Below, piece by piece: positions 1 through 8,545 of a DNA stretch of 64,000 nucleotides. The notes below the pieces were generated by a model, which did not search any database, was not told the DNA's origin, and saw only the letters and a program-made list of their open reading frames with translations. This DNA comes from DATEPR01 sp963780635 (GTDB lineage: Bacteria > Actinomycetota > Actinomycetes > Mycobacteriales > Pseudonocardiaceae). The stretch is taken from assembly GCA_963780635.1 (NCBI GenBank), contig CAWACW010000016.1, positions 558,001 through 622,000 of the forward strand, read 5' to 3'. The first letter of the stretch is position 1. Every line of letters starts with the position of its first letter. Made by a program: the position numbers and the translations under genes.

Positions 1-1
1 G

Positions 2-28
2 TTCGCGAACTCGGCAAAGGGTGCGTGA
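2..28 (+). CDS. 3' end of an upstream gene (tail only)
   Basis: Only eight codons and a TGA stop are inside the window (reading FANSAKGA). Third positions in this frame are mostly G or C. The stop lies 6 bases before the permease start. By analogy with other SsuABC-type operons it could be the binding protein, but eight residues cannot show that. A second reading frame ends at 36-38 in an ATGA overlap with the permease and cannot be excluded. Confidence 0.3.
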   Translation, partial: FANSAKGA

Positions 29-34
29 TCTCGG

Positions 35-871
35 ATGAGCGCGTCGACAACGACGGCCCCACCGAGCAACCTCCCGGCTCGTGGTGCGCCACGGGCCGGG
101 GGGCCCGGGGTCGTGCTGCGCCGCCTGCGGTCACCGATCCTCTCGGTCGGCTTCGTCATCCTGGTGCTCGCGGCGTGGCAGCTCTCGTCCTCACTGCACT
201 GGGTGAACCCGCTCTACAGCAGTTCGCCGAGCCAGGTCATCACGTCCGCGTGGCACTTCCTGCCCTCCAGCGAGGGCCTCAACGACATGAAGATCTCCGG
301 TGAGGAGTTCGTCATCGGGCTGGTGTGCTCGATCGTCGTCGGTGTCGTGGTCGGCCTGCTGATGGGCTGGTACGTGCTGATCGAGGAGACACTCGGCCTG
401 GCGCTGAACATCTTCTACTCGCTGCCGCTGGTGGCCCTGGCGCCGATCATCGTGCTGTGGTTCGGGATCGGCATCCTGTCCAAGGTCGTGGTGGTGTTCG
501 TCGCCTCGCTGTTCCCGATCCTGATCAGCACATTGACCGGCGTGAAGAACGTCGACCGGACGCTGATCAACCTCGCGCGGTCGTACAACGCGAGCCGGAT
601 GGAGATCTGGCGGACGATCCTGCTGCCCGCGGCCGTGCCGTCGATCGTGACCGGCATCCGGCTGGGCATGGCGACCGGGCTGATCGGCGTCATCGTCGGC
701 GAGTTCATCTCGGCGGAGGCCGGGGTCGGCTTCCTGATCTCCCAGGCGGCCAACAACTTCAACACCGATCTGCTGTTCGTCGGGTTGCTGGTGCTGGCCG
801 TCGTGTCGGTGGTCCTCACCTTCGCGCTACGGGCAGTCGAACGTCACTTCAACCGCTGGAAGGTGGGGTGA
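35..871 (+). CDS. ABC transporter permease, SsuC/TauC type
   Basis: Inner-membrane subunit of a nitrate/sulfonate/taurine-family ABC importer (278 aa, normal length). A hydrophobic segment near residues 34-50 is followed by about five more. The cytoplasmic EAA-like coupling loop lies at about residues 181-202 (ARSYNASRMEIWRTILLPAA), where the ATPase docks. The ATG at 35 follows the upstream frame closely, and the stop lies just before the ATPase start, so the pair is one operon. The family imports taurine, alkanesulfonates, nitrate, pyrimidine precursors or aromatic acids. Because the genes run straight into a catabolic operon, the substrate is probably that pathway's starting compound (inference). 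Confidence 0.9.
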   Translation: MSASTTTAPPSNLPARGAPRAGGPGVVLRRLRSPILSVGFVILVLAAWQLSSSLHWVNPLYSSSPSQVITSAWHFLPSSEGLNDMKISGEEFVIGLVCSIVVGVVVGLLMGWYVLIEETLGLALNIFYSLPLVALAPIIVLWFGIGILSKVVVVFVASLFPILISTLTGVKNVDRTLINLARSYNASRMEIWRTILLPAAVPSIVTGIRLGMATGLIGVIVGEFISAEAGVGFLISQAANNFNTDLLFVGLLVLAVVSVVLTFALRAVERHFNRWKVG

Positions 872-873
872 GC

Positions 874-1734
874 ATGACCAGGACCAGTGCCCCCGCGGGC
901 GCGACCGACCGGGTCCAACCGGCTGCGCCGACGCCCAAGCTGGCCATCGAGCACGTCCGCATCGAGTACCGCAGCCCGGTGACACATCTGCCGTTCCGCG
1001 CGGTCGACGACGTCAGCTTCACGGTGCCCAAGGGCAAGCTCGTCTCGGTGATCGGGCCGAGTGGCTGCGGCAAGTCGACGCTGCTGAGCGCGATCGCCGG
1101 CCTCGTGCCCTACACCGGCGGGCTGGTCGCGGTGGACGGCGAGAAGGTCACCCGGCCCGGCAACGACCGTGCCGTCGTGTTCCAGAAGGCCGCGCTGCTG
1201 CCGTGGCGTACCGCCGAGGACAACGTCGCGTACCCGTTGCGGCTGGGTGGCATGAGCAAGCAGGCGGCCAGGGAGAAGGCGCGCGAGGTACTGGTCAGGG
1301 TGGGCCTTGGCGACTTCGCCGGGCACTATCCCGACCACTTGTCCGGCGGCATGCAGCAGCGGGTGAACGTGGCCCGCGCACTCGCGGTGGAACCGGAGTT
1401 GCTGCTGCTGGACGAGCCGTTCGCGGCAGTGGACGCGCAGATGCGCGAGATCCTCCAGGACGAGGTGCTGGGCCTGCTGGAGACCAGCTCGTTCTCCGGC
1501 GTGTTCATCACCCACCAGATCGACGAGGCAGTGCTGGTCGGCGACTCCGTGGTGATCCTGTCGCGCGGTCCGGGCAGCACCGTCCGCGAGATCGTGGACG
1601 TGCCACTGCCCCGGCCGCGCACCGCGCAGGTCCGCCGCTCGCCGGAGTTCCTGGCACTGGTCGACCACGTGTGGGGCATCGTCAAGGGCGAGATCGAGGC
1701 AGGCTACGGCGTCCGCACGGAGGGCAAGTCGTGA
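874..1734 (+). CDS. ABC transporter ATP-binding protein, SsuB/TauB type
   Basis: ATPase partner of the preceding permease (286 aa). Walker A GPSGCGKST is at residues 61-69. The Q-loop (FQKAALLPW), the signature LSGGMQQRVNVARAL, Walker B LLLLDEPF and the H-loop histidine (FITHQIDEA) are all present. ATG at 874 is chosen because a purine-rich GGTGGGG ends about 5 bases upstream; an in-frame GTG at 868 overlapping the permease stop is an alternative. The stop overlaps the next gene's GTG (GTGA at 1731-1734), so translation is coupled to the aldehyde dehydrogenase. Confidence 0.93.
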   Translation: MTRTSAPAGATDRVQPAAPTPKLAIEHVRIEYRSPVTHLPFRAVDDVSFTVPKGKLVSVIGPSGCGKSTLLSAIAGLVPYTGGLVAVDGEKVTRPGNDRAVVFQKAALLPWRTAEDNVAYPLRLGGMSKQAAREKAREVLVRVGLGDFAGHYPDHLSGGMQQRVNVARALAVEPELLLLDEPFAAVDAQMREILQDEVLGLLETSSFSGVFITHQIDEAVLVGDSVVILSRGPGSTVREIVDVPLPRPRTAQVRRSPEFLALVDHVWGIVKGEIEAGYGVRTEGKS

Positions 1735-3176
1735 CCGCTACCCACTCGGCCGCCGACGTCCGGCAGGTCGACCACTGGATCGACGGCGCGACCGTCGTGG
1801 TGCCCGGCGAGGACCGCACCGGCGTGGCTGACCCGGTCACCGGTGACCGGGTCTCGTCGGTCGCCCTCGGCTCCTCGGCACTGGTCGACCGGGCGGTGCG
1901 CAGCGCGGCGGCCGCCGGGCCCGACTGGGCCGACCTGCCCGCCGCGCAACGCGGCAAGCTGCTGTGGCGGCTCGGCCAGGCGCTGCGTGAGCGCGGCGAG
2001 CAGTTCCTGGTCACGGAATGCTCGGAGACCGGGAAGACGCGCTACGACATGCAGCGCGCGATCAACGACTCGGCCGAGTACTTCGAGTACTACGGCGGGA
2101 TCGTGCGGGCGTTCTTCGGCGAGACGATCGACCTCGGCGCCGGCCAGCACGCCTTCACCCGGCACGAACCGCACGGCGTCATCGGGATGATCACGCCGTG
2201 GAACAGCCCGCTGTCCCAGGCCGCCCGCGGTATCGCGCCCGCGCTCGCGACCGGGAACACGTTGGTGGTCAAGCCGTCGGAGTTCACCTCGGCCACGACG
2301 GTCATGCTGGCGCAGCTGGCGTCCGAGCTGGGCCTGCCGCCGGGCGTGTTCAACGTGGTCACCGGGAGCGGGCCGGACACGGGGGCAGCGCTGACCGCGC
2401 ACACCGCCGTGCGCAAGCTCGTCTTCACCGGTTCGGTGGCGGCCGGCCGGCAGGTCGCCGCGGCGGCCGCGGCCAATCTCATCCCGGTCACCCTGGAACT
2501 GGGCGGCAAGAGCCCGATGGTGGTGTTCGCCGACGCCGATCTGGACGCGGCGGCCACAGCCGCTGTCGCGTTCAGCCGCAACGGTGGCCAGGTCTGCTCG
2601 GCGCTGACCAGGCTGCTCGTGCAGCGACCGGTCTACGAGGACATGGTGGCGCGGATGGGCGAGCTGCTGGCCGCCGTGACACCGGGCGAGACGCTGCAGC
2701 CGATGACCACCCAGGCGCAGTTCGAGAAGGTCCGCTCGTACTTCGACATCGCCCGCGCCGACGGTGCCCGGCTGGTCGTCGGCGGTGACGTCGCGACCGG
2801 TCCCGGCCTGACCGGCGGCCGCTACGTCCAGGCCACCGCCTACGCGGACGTGTCGCCGAGCATGCGGATCTTCCGCGAGGAGATCTTCGGTCCGGTCCTG
2901 GCGATCACTCCGTTCGACGACGAGCAGGACGCGATCACGCTGGCCAACGACTCCGAGTACGGCCTGATCGCGTCCGTGTGGACGGCGGATTCGGGCCGTG
3001 CGCTGCGCATGTCGCGGCGGCTGGTCGCCGGTCAGGTCGCCGTGAACGGCGGCAAACCCGGCGTCGAGACACCGTTCGGCGGCTACCGGTCCAGCGGTCT
3101 GGGCAGGGAGAAGGGCTTTGCGGCGCTGGGCGACTACACGCAGGTCAAGACGACGATCATGGCGACCGGCGGCTGA
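1731..3176 (+). CDS. Aldehyde dehydrogenase (NAD(P)-dependent)
   Basis: Oxidises an aldehyde to the carboxylic acid. The 481-aa protein has the full ALDH fold: TPWN with oxyanion-hole Asn158, general-base Glu256 in LELGGK, and catalytic Cys289 in GGQVCS. The GTG start overlaps the ABC ATPase stop by four bases, so uptake and oxidation are translationally linked. The substrate cannot be read from sequence. The ThDP enzyme further along the cluster could supply its aldehyde, as in 2-oxoacid decarboxylation pathways (inference). It is not close enough to the other ALDH in the window (52881-54356) to look like a recent duplicate. Confidence 0.93.
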   Translation: MTATHSAADVRQVDHWIDGATVVVPGEDRTGVADPVTGDRVSSVALGSSALVDRAVRSAAAAGPDWADLPAAQRGKLLWRLGQALRERGEQFLVTECSETGKTRYDMQRAINDSAEYFEYYGGIVRAFFGETIDLGAGQHAFTRHEPHGVIGMITPWNSPLSQAARGIAPALATGNTLVVKPSEFTSATTVMLAQLASELGLPPGVFNVVTGSGPDTGAALTAHTAVRKLVFTGSVAAGRQVAAAAAANLIPVTLELGGKSPMVVFADADLDAAATAAVAFSRNGGQVCSALTRLLVQRPVYEDMVARMGELLAAVTPGETLQPMTTQAQFEKVRSYFDIARADGARLVVGGDVATGPGLTGGRYVQATAYADVSPSMRIFREEIFGPVLAITPFDDEQDAITLANDSEYGLIASVWTADSGRALRMSRRLVAGQVAVNGGKPGVETPFGGYRSSGLGREKGFAALGDYTQVKTTIMATGG

Positions 3177-3182
3177 GTAACC

Positions 3183-4046
3183 GTGGAGGCGACGGCGGCC
3201 TGGCTCGTCGAGTGCGGCCACGTCGGTGACCACCCCGCGGGTCTGCTGATCGAGGGCAGGCCCGCGACCGACGTGCGCGAGGTGCCGTACTGCTTCGCGG
3301 CGGTCCGTACCGGTTCGTCGGTGATCCTGGTCGACGTCGGCTTCTCCTCGGCGTACCACCAGCAGCGGTTGGGCGCGAAGTACAGCGACGCGATCTGGTG
3401 CGCGCCGGCGCGGGCGCTGGCCAGGATCGGGATACAGGTCGCCGACGTCGACGTGATCGTGTTGACGCACAAGCATTTCGACCATGCCGGTGCGCTGCCG
3501 GACTTCCCGGCCGCGCGGGTCCTGCTGCGCCGTGAGGAGTACGAGCTGCACCGGGCCGCCGTCGCCGACCCCGACCGGTTCGGGGCCGCGATGTTCCGCG
3601 CGACCGACGCCGACGTGCTCGACGTGCTCGACGCCCGCGCCGCGGCGGGCCTTCTCACGCTCGTCGACGGCCCCGTCGACCTGCCGGGCGTCGATGTCCG
3701 GCCCGCGCTGGACACCCACACGCCGGGATCGCAGTACGCGGTCGTCGCCACCGCCGACGGACCGCTGGTCTTCTCCGGGGACAACGTGTCCACGTACGAG
3801 AACATCGAAGGTGGCCGGGTGCCGATCAGCTCGCTGACCGGCCCGGTGGACCGCTGGCACGCGCTGGCCGACGAACTGGTCGACGCGGCAGGCGGCGACA
3901 CCCGACGCATCGTGCCGTTTCACGACGACGAGGTCTGGCGGCGCTTTCCCAGCGTGGCGTTCGACGACGGCCTGCACGCGGCTGCCCTCACCACGACCAC
4001 GCCTCTGCCCCAGGAACCCGCCACAGCGCGGAAAGGAACGACATGA
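3183..4046 (+). CDS. Metallo-beta-lactamase-fold hydrolase (lactonase-like)
   Basis: A 287-aa metallohydrolase with the zinc motif HxHxDH at residues 96-101 (THKHFDHAG), a distal DTHTPGS histidine and a SGDN bridging-aspartate motif. Layout and length resemble the N-acyl-homoserine-lactone lactonase/AttM group, which also opens other lactones or thioesters. In a catabolic operon a lactone-hydrolysing role is more likely than quorum quenching (inference). GTG start six bases after the ALDH stop; the stop overlaps the next gene in ATGA. Confidence 0.85.
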   Translation: MEATAAWLVECGHVGDHPAGLLIEGRPATDVREVPYCFAAVRTGSSVILVDVGFSSAYHQQRLGAKYSDAIWCAPARALARIGIQVADVDVIVLTHKHFDHAGALPDFPAARVLLRREEYELHRAAVADPDRFGAAMFRATDADVLDVLDARAAAGLLTLVDGPVDLPGVDVRPALDTHTPGSQYAVVATADGPLVFSGDNVSTYENIEGGRVPISSLTGPVDRWHALADELVDAAGGDTRRIVPFHDDEVWRRFPSVAFDDGLHAAALTTTTPLPQEPATARKGTT

Positions 4047-4975
4047 AGTACACCAAGCTGGGCACGACCGGCCTTGAGGTGTCCCGGATCTGCCTCGGCG
4101 CGATGAGCTACGGCGAGCCCGACCGCGGCAACCACATCTGGACACTGCCGCTGGACCAGGCACGGCCGCTGATCACCGGCGCGCTGGAGGCGGGCGTCAA
4201 CTTCTTCGACACCGCCAACGGTTACTCCGACGGTGCCAGCGAGGAGATCCTCGGGCGCGTGCTGCGCGAGTCGGCGTCGCGCGACGACGTGGTCATCGCG
4301 ACCAAGGTGCACAACAGGATGCGGCCCGGCCCGAACGGCGCGGGACTGTCCCGCAAGGCGATCCTCAGCGAGATCGACCACAGCCTGCGCAGGCTGGGCG
4401 TGGACTACGTCGACCTGTACCAGATCCACCGCTGGGACCCGACGACGCCGATCGAGGAGACACTGGCAGCGCTCGACGAGGTCGTGCGAGCGGGCAAGGC
4501 CCGCTACATCGGCGCGTCGTCCATGCAGGCCTGGCAGTTCAGCAAGGCGCTCTACACCTCCGCCGCGCACGGCTGGGCCCGGTTCATCACCATGCAGGAC
4601 CACTACAACCTGCTCAACCGGGACGAGGAGCGGGAGATGTACCCGCTGTGCGTGGACCAGGGCATCGGCGTGATCCCGTGGAGCCCGCTGGCCAGGGGCA
4701 GGCTCACCCGGCCGTGGGGGGAGACGACGCTGCGGACCGAGAACGACGCCCTGGGCAAGCGGCTCTACCCCGAGGTGGACAAGCAGATCGTGGACCGGGT
4801 CGGCGAGATCGCCGCGGAGCGCGGGCTGTCGCGTGCCCAGGTCGCGCTGGCGTGGGTGCTGCGCAACCCGGTGGTGTCGGCACCGATCATCGGCGCGACC
4901 AAGCCGCACCATCTCACCGACGCGGTGGCGGCGGTGGACGTCGAATTGACCGACGACGACGTCAAGGGCCTCTAG
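4043..4975 (+). CDS. Aldo/keto reductase
   Basis: NADPH-dependent carbonyl reductase (310 aa). The catalytic tetrad is visible: Asp56 (FFDTANGYS), Tyr61, Lys88 (ATKVH) and His129 (LYQIHRWD). The C-terminal half ends in the family's ALAWVLRNPVVSAPIIGATKPHHL region. It resembles the YajO/Gfo subgroup acting on sugar-like or small keto compounds. Its ATG overlaps the stop of the MBL hydrolase (ATGA). It is the last gene of the first plus-strand operon, followed by a strong hairpin. Confidence 0.9.
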   Translation: MKYTKLGTTGLEVSRICLGAMSYGEPDRGNHIWTLPLDQARPLITGALEAGVNFFDTANGYSDGASEEILGRVLRESASRDDVVIATKVHNRMRPGPNGAGLSRKAILSEIDHSLRRLGVDYVDLYQIHRWDPTTPIEETLAALDEVVRAGKARYIGASSMQAWQFSKALYTSAAHGWARFITMQDHYNLLNRDEEREMYPLCVDQGIGVIPWSPLARGRLTRPWGETTLRTENDALGKRLYPEVDKQIVDRVGEIAAERGLSRAQVALAWVLRNPVVSAPIIGATKPHHLTDAVAAVDVELTDDDVKGL

Positions 4976-4980
4976 CGGGT

Positions 4981-5019
4981 GGGGTGTCCGGCAACCGGTG
5001 AGGTTGCTGGACACGCCCC
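4981..5019. terminator. Bidirectional hairpin terminator
   Basis: A near-perfect inverted repeat with arms reading GTGTCCGGCAACC and GGTTGCTGGACAC, extended by flanking G and C runs. It lies between the convergent aldo/keto reductase and GntR genes. There is no T-tract, as is common in high-GC actinomycetes. Confidence 0.7.
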
Positions 5020-5022
5020 CGG

Positions 5023-5688
5023 CTAGCTGGCGGACGCCAGCACGAACTTCATGACCTCGGCGATGTGGTCCAGCATCTGCTGGGCTGCCAGGTCCGTCTG
5101 GCCGGCCTTGATGGACTTGGCCAGCTGTACGTGCTGGCGCCCGCAGTGCACGGAGTCGTCCGCGGTCAGGACGTCCCGGGACCGCAGCGTGAAGGCCAGT
5201 ACCACGGAATCGCCGACCGCCTTGGCGAGCAGCTTGTTCCCACAGGAGTCGCCCACGGAGGTGTGGAACGACATGTCCCATTCGGCGAAACCGGCGGAAT
5301 CACCGTTGCGCGCGGCGTCCAGCGACTTGCGGGCCGCCTCGGCGATGAGCTGGCGCTGTTCGGGGGTGGCCCGTTCGGCGGCCAGTTTCGCGGCGGTGCT
5401 TTCCAGCCCGGTCCGCACCTCGTATGCGTCGCGAATGATGTCCTTGTTGGGGAGCACGACGCGCAGCCCGCGCGTGGTGGGCTCGACCAACCCGACGTGG
5501 CACAGCCGCAGCAGCGCCTCGCGCACCGGCGTCTTGCTGACCTGCAACATCTCGCCCAGCATGGACTCGCTCACGCGGGTTCCCGGCTCCAGCGTCCGCC
5601 GCACGATCGCATTTCGGATGCGGTCAAATGCGATGTCGCTGAGGCTCTGCGGGCGGTCGGCCACCGGCTCCAGGGTCTGAGATGTCAT
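5023..5688 (-). CDS. GntR family transcriptional regulator (FCD/FadR subfamily)
   Basis: A 221-aa regulator. The N-terminal winged helix (about residues 20-80) has the GntR pattern SESMLGEMLQVSKTPVREALLRL. The C-terminal all-alpha FCD domain (about 90-215) normally binds a small carboxylic acid, often with a metal. It sits between the two halves of the catabolic cluster, downstream of an SDR on the same strand. It is probably the substrate-sensing repressor of the cluster (inference). Palindrome-like candidate sites lie at 6599-6616 and near 5738-5765. Confidence 0.92.
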   Translation of the reverse strand: MTSQTLEPVADRPQSLSDIAFDRIRNAIVRRTLEPGTRVSESMLGEMLQVSKTPVREALLRLCHVGLVEPTTRGLRVVLPNKDIIRDAYEVRTGLESTAAKLAAERATPEQRQLIAEAARKSLDAARNGDSAGFAEWDMSFHTSVGDSCGNKLLAKAVGDSVVLAFTLRSRDVLTADDSVHCGRQHVQLAKSIKAGQTDLAAQQMLDHIAEVMKFVLASAS

Positions 5689-5761
5689 GACGACGCATCC
5701 TCCTTTGCCGTTGTCCCCGACATGTCACCGCCGCGGCGTTTCGCGTACTGGACATGATGCA

Positions 5762-6535
5762 CTAGATACTACTGAGGAGTCCGCCATCGCACCGAACTAT
5801 CGTGCCGGTGACGTACGAGGCGCCTGCCCCGGCCAGGAACGCCACGGTGGTGCCGAACTCCTCCGGACGACCATATCGCCGCAGTGGAATGTTTGTCTCG
5901 GATGCCGCGCGGACCGCCTCCGGTGTCCGGTTGGTGCGTTCCGCGGCTCTTTTGTCGAGTTCGGCCACGCGATCGGTCGCTATCCGTCCCGGTACCACCA
6001 TGTTCACCGTGACACCGTCGGCAGCGACCTCGCCGGCCAGCGTCTTGAGGTAGGCGGCCAGGGCGGCCCGGCCGGTGTTCGACGCGGCGAGGTTCGGCAG
6101 GGGAGCGACGACACCACTCGACCCGATGGCCACGATGCGGCCCCAACCGCGTTCCCGCATGCCGGGGAGCACGCGGTTCACGAGTTGCACATGTCCGAGC
6201 AACAACGACTCCACAGCGGCCGCAGCGCCCGTTGGATCCAGCGCCGCCGCCGTGCCGGGAGCCGGGCCGGGACCATTGAGCACGACGATGTCGATCGGGC
6301 CCGCTGCCGCGGTGGCGGCCTCGACCAGATGGTCTGCGGCTCCGCCCTCGGTCAGGTCCACCTCGACCCAGGACGCCTTCGGCAACCCGTCGGCGATGCT
6401 CTTCGCCAGCTCGCCGCGCCTGCCGCTGACCACGACGTGCGCGCCCTCCGCGGCCAGTGCCCTCGCACTGGCCAGACCAAGCCCTGCCGTGGATGCGCAC
6501 ACCAGTGCGACCCGGCCGTCGATGCCCAGTTCCAT
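5762..6535 (-). CDS. Atypical SDR-family protein lacking the YxxxK motif
   Basis: A 257-aa Rossmann protein of FabG length with cofactor loop CASTAGLGLASA (about residues 13-24) and the catalytic-region serines IGSS (137-140). The usual YxxxK reads S152-N-T-G-R156, and the NNAG stretch reads NGPG. Subgroups of BKR-like SDRs with a replaced active-site Tyr/Lys exist, so this is probably natural divergence rather than decay, since the frame is intact. It may be a dehydratase, an isomerase or a binding protein rather than a classical reductase (inference). It lies 73 bp upstream of the GntR gene on the same strand and divergent from the LeuC-like gene. Confidence 0.82.
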   Translation of the reverse strand: MELGIDGRVALVCASTAGLGLASARALAAEGAHVVVSGRRGELAKSIADGLPKASWVEVDLTEGGAADHLVEAATAAAGPIDIVVLNGPGPAPGTAAALDPTGAAAAVESLLLGHVQLVNRVLPGMRERGWGRIVAIGSSGVVAPLPNLAASNTGRAALAAYLKTLAGEVAADGVTVNMVVPGRIATDRVAELDKRAAERTNRTPEAVRAASETNIPLRRYGRPEEFGTTVAFLAGAGASYVTGTIVRCDGGLLSSI

Positions 6536-6570
6536 CGCGCTCCCGTCGATCCACCGGTCGGGGTCGTCGC

Positions 6571-6616
6571 TTGACTTCCACCATTTGACGTTCGTAGGGT
6601 ATCAGACATCGAATAC
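6571..6616 (+). promoter_or_regulatory. Candidate promoter and GntR-type operator before the LeuCD operon
   Basis: TTGACT (6571-6576) and TAGGGT (6595-6600) are separated by 18 bases, fitting a housekeeping promoter with the actinobacterial TANNNT -10. Overlapping its 3' side is the dyad GTAT-N10-ATAC (6599-6616), placed to block transcription. It sits in the 182-bp divergent gap. Assigning it to the FCD regulator is inference. Confidence 0.35.
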
Positions 6617-6717
6617 GGAATCTGATCCACGGTGCATGAAGTGACGAAGCGGGAAACACCCTCCACTCAGGACGGCACCGGGGTCGCGGGCTCTATCTAC
6701 GCAATGGAGCGGTTGGC

Positions 6718-8001
6718 ATGGGTATGACCATGGCGCACAAGGTCCTGGCGGCACACAGTGGCGAACGGACCGTCGTGCCCGGGCAGCTTGTCGTCACCGA
6801 CGTGGACCTGGTGGTCATGGCGGACAGTGTGTTCCACCTGACCGGCGACCGGATGCCGACGGACCTGATCAAGGTCTCCCACCCGGAGCGGGTGGCCGTG
6901 CTGCTCGACCACGCGGTGCCCGCGCCGACCGTGCGCACCGCGCTCGCGCACAAGCGAGCACGCGAACACAGCGACCGGCTCGGCTTCCGGTGGCTGGCCG
7001 ACGTCGGTCGCGGCGGCATCGAGCACCAGGTGATCATCGAGCAGGCGCTGGCCCTGCCCGGCCAGCTCGTCGCCTGCAACGACTCGCACACCCCGTCGGC
7101 GGGCGTGCTCAACAGCGCGGCCCGCGGGCTGGGGATGGCCGACATCGTGCAACTCGTGTGCACCGGCAAGACCTGGTACAAGGCGTCGCCCACGGTGAAG
7201 TTCCGGCTCACCGGCGAACTGCCGTTCGGCACCTACGCCAAGGACATCTTCCTGTACATCGCGCAGAACTACGGCAGTCAGGAAGGCCACGACATCGAGT
7301 TCGAGGGCCCCGGGCTGCTCACGCTGCCGCTGGACGCCAGGGCGACGCTGGCCACGATGTGCACCGAGCTGAACGCCAACTTCGTGATGTTCCCGGCGGA
7401 CAAGCTCATCACCGACTACGTCGAGTCCGTGACCGACCGTCCGTACGAGCCGGTGGTCGCCGACCCGGACGCCGAGTACGACGCCGTGTACGAGGTGGAC
7501 CTCGGCGACGTCCGCACGTCGGTCGCGCTGCCCGACGCGCTCAACGGGAACGTCGCGCCGATCGGCCAGGTCGTCGAGCAGCACGTCAGGATCGACCAGG
7601 CCTTCGTCGGCTCGTGCGCCAACGGCAAGCTCGACGATCTGGCAGTGGCGGCCGCGGTGGTGCGCGGCCGGAAGGTCGCCGACCACGTCCGCTTCATCGT
7701 CACGCCCGCGTCGCAGGCGATTTACCTGGAAGCGCTCAAGCGCGGGTACATGCAGACGCTGATCGAGGCTGGCGCGATCGTCACGAACTCCACCTGCGGC
7801 GCTTGTTCGGGTGGCCACATGGGCGTCCTGGCACCCGGCGAAACCTGCATCACGTCCAGCACCCGCAACTTCAAGGGCCGCATGGGCAGCCCGGACGCGC
7901 GGATCTACATGGGTTCGTCGGCCACGGTCGCGGCATCCGCCATCGAGGGCTACGTCGCCGACCCCACCCCTTACCTCACCGCCCTGGAGCACTCGGCATG
8001 A
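6718..8001 (+). CDS. Aconitase-family hydro-lyase, large subunit (LeuC-like)
   Basis: Catalytic large subunit of an isopropylmalate/homoaconitate/dimethylmalate-type dehydratase (427 aa). The [4Fe-4S] ligands are visible: Cys300 in GSCANG, and Cys360 and Cys363 in STCGACSGG. The substrate-binding region SSTRNFKGRMG follows. It interconverts a 2-hydroxy and a 3-hydroxy di/tri-carboxylic acid by dehydration and rehydration. No leucine genes (leuA, leuB) are nearby; regulator, dehydrogenase and decarboxylase neighbours favour a catabolic role. Its stop overlaps the small-subunit start (ATGA at 7998). Confidence 0.9.
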   Translation: MGMTMAHKVLAAHSGERTVVPGQLVVTDVDLVVMADSVFHLTGDRMPTDLIKVSHPERVAVLLDHAVPAPTVRTALAHKRAREHSDRLGFRWLADVGRGGIEHQVIIEQALALPGQLVACNDSHTPSAGVLNSAARGLGMADIVQLVCTGKTWYKASPTVKFRLTGELPFGTYAKDIFLYIAQNYGSQEGHDIEFEGPGLLTLPLDARATLATMCTELNANFVMFPADKLITDYVESVTDRPYEPVVADPDAEYDAVYEVDLGDVRTSVALPDALNGNVAPIGQVVEQHVRIDQAFVGSCANGKLDDLAVAAAVVRGRKVADHVRFIVTPASQAIYLEALKRGYMQTLIEAGAIVTNSTCGACSGGHMGVLAPGETCITSSTRNFKGRMGSPDARIYMGSSATVAASAIEGYVADPTPYLTALEHSA

Positions 8002-8513
8002 GCACCACGATCGACCTGGCGAACATCACGGGGCGGGCCTGGGTCTTCCCGCAGGACTACATCAACACCGACGCGATCATGCCCCGGTCGGGCTACGACC
8101 TGCCGCCCGCCGGACAGGACGCACTCGTCCTGTCGTCGATCCGGCCCGGCTGGGCGGCGAACGAGGTCAAGCAGGGCGACCTGCTGGTGGCCGGCCGCAA
8201 CTTCGGCACCGGATCGAGCAGGCCCGCCGTCACACTGCTGACCCGGCTGGGCATCGTGGGCATCATCGCCGAATCGGTCGGCGAGATCTTCTTCCGCAAC
8301 TGCATCAGCTACGCCATGCCGGTACTGGAGTGCGCGGGCTGCCTCGACATGACGACCGAGGGCGACACCGTGACCCTCGACATCGTCAACGGCACCTACG
8401 CGAACGTCACCGCGGGCACGTCGAAGGCGGGCCAGCGCATGCCCACCATGCTGCTGGACACGATCGCGGCAGGCGGTGCGTACGAGCTGCTGCGCAACGA
8501 GGGCTACATGTGA
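7998..8513 (+). CDS. Aconitase-family hydro-lyase, small subunit (LeuD-like)
   Basis: Swivel-domain partner of the preceding protein (171 aa, typical of short LeuD/DmdB forms). The signature GRNFGTGSSRPAV is followed by GIIAESVGEIFFRNCIS. The consensus GSSREH is replaced by GSSRPA. The first residues after GSSR help decide substrate choice in this family, so a substrate other than isopropylmalate is plausible (inference). Translation is coupled to the large subunit by ATGA. Confidence 0.9.
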   Translation: MSTTIDLANITGRAWVFPQDYINTDAIMPRSGYDLPPAGQDALVLSSIRPGWAANEVKQGDLLVAGRNFGTGSSRPAVTLLTRLGIVGIIAESVGEIFFRNCISYAMPVLECAGCLDMTTEGDTVTLDIVNGTYANVTAGTSKAGQRMPTMLLDTIAAGGAYELLRNEGYM

Positions 8514-8545
8514 ACCGTGGACGGAGAGGACAGACGACCTCCCAG

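Noticed and set aside
1704..4163. Very long minus-strand open frame (819 codons)
   Set aside because: It is antisense to the aldehyde dehydrogenase and hydrolase genes, which carry complete catalytic motifs. The antisense text is Arg/Gly/His-rich with no domain; it arises from GC3 bias.
6718..8513. Leucine-biosynthesis leuCD
   Set aside because: Family match is real, but no leuA/leuB are near, the small-subunit motif is altered and the neighbours are catabolic; labelled LeuCD-like only.
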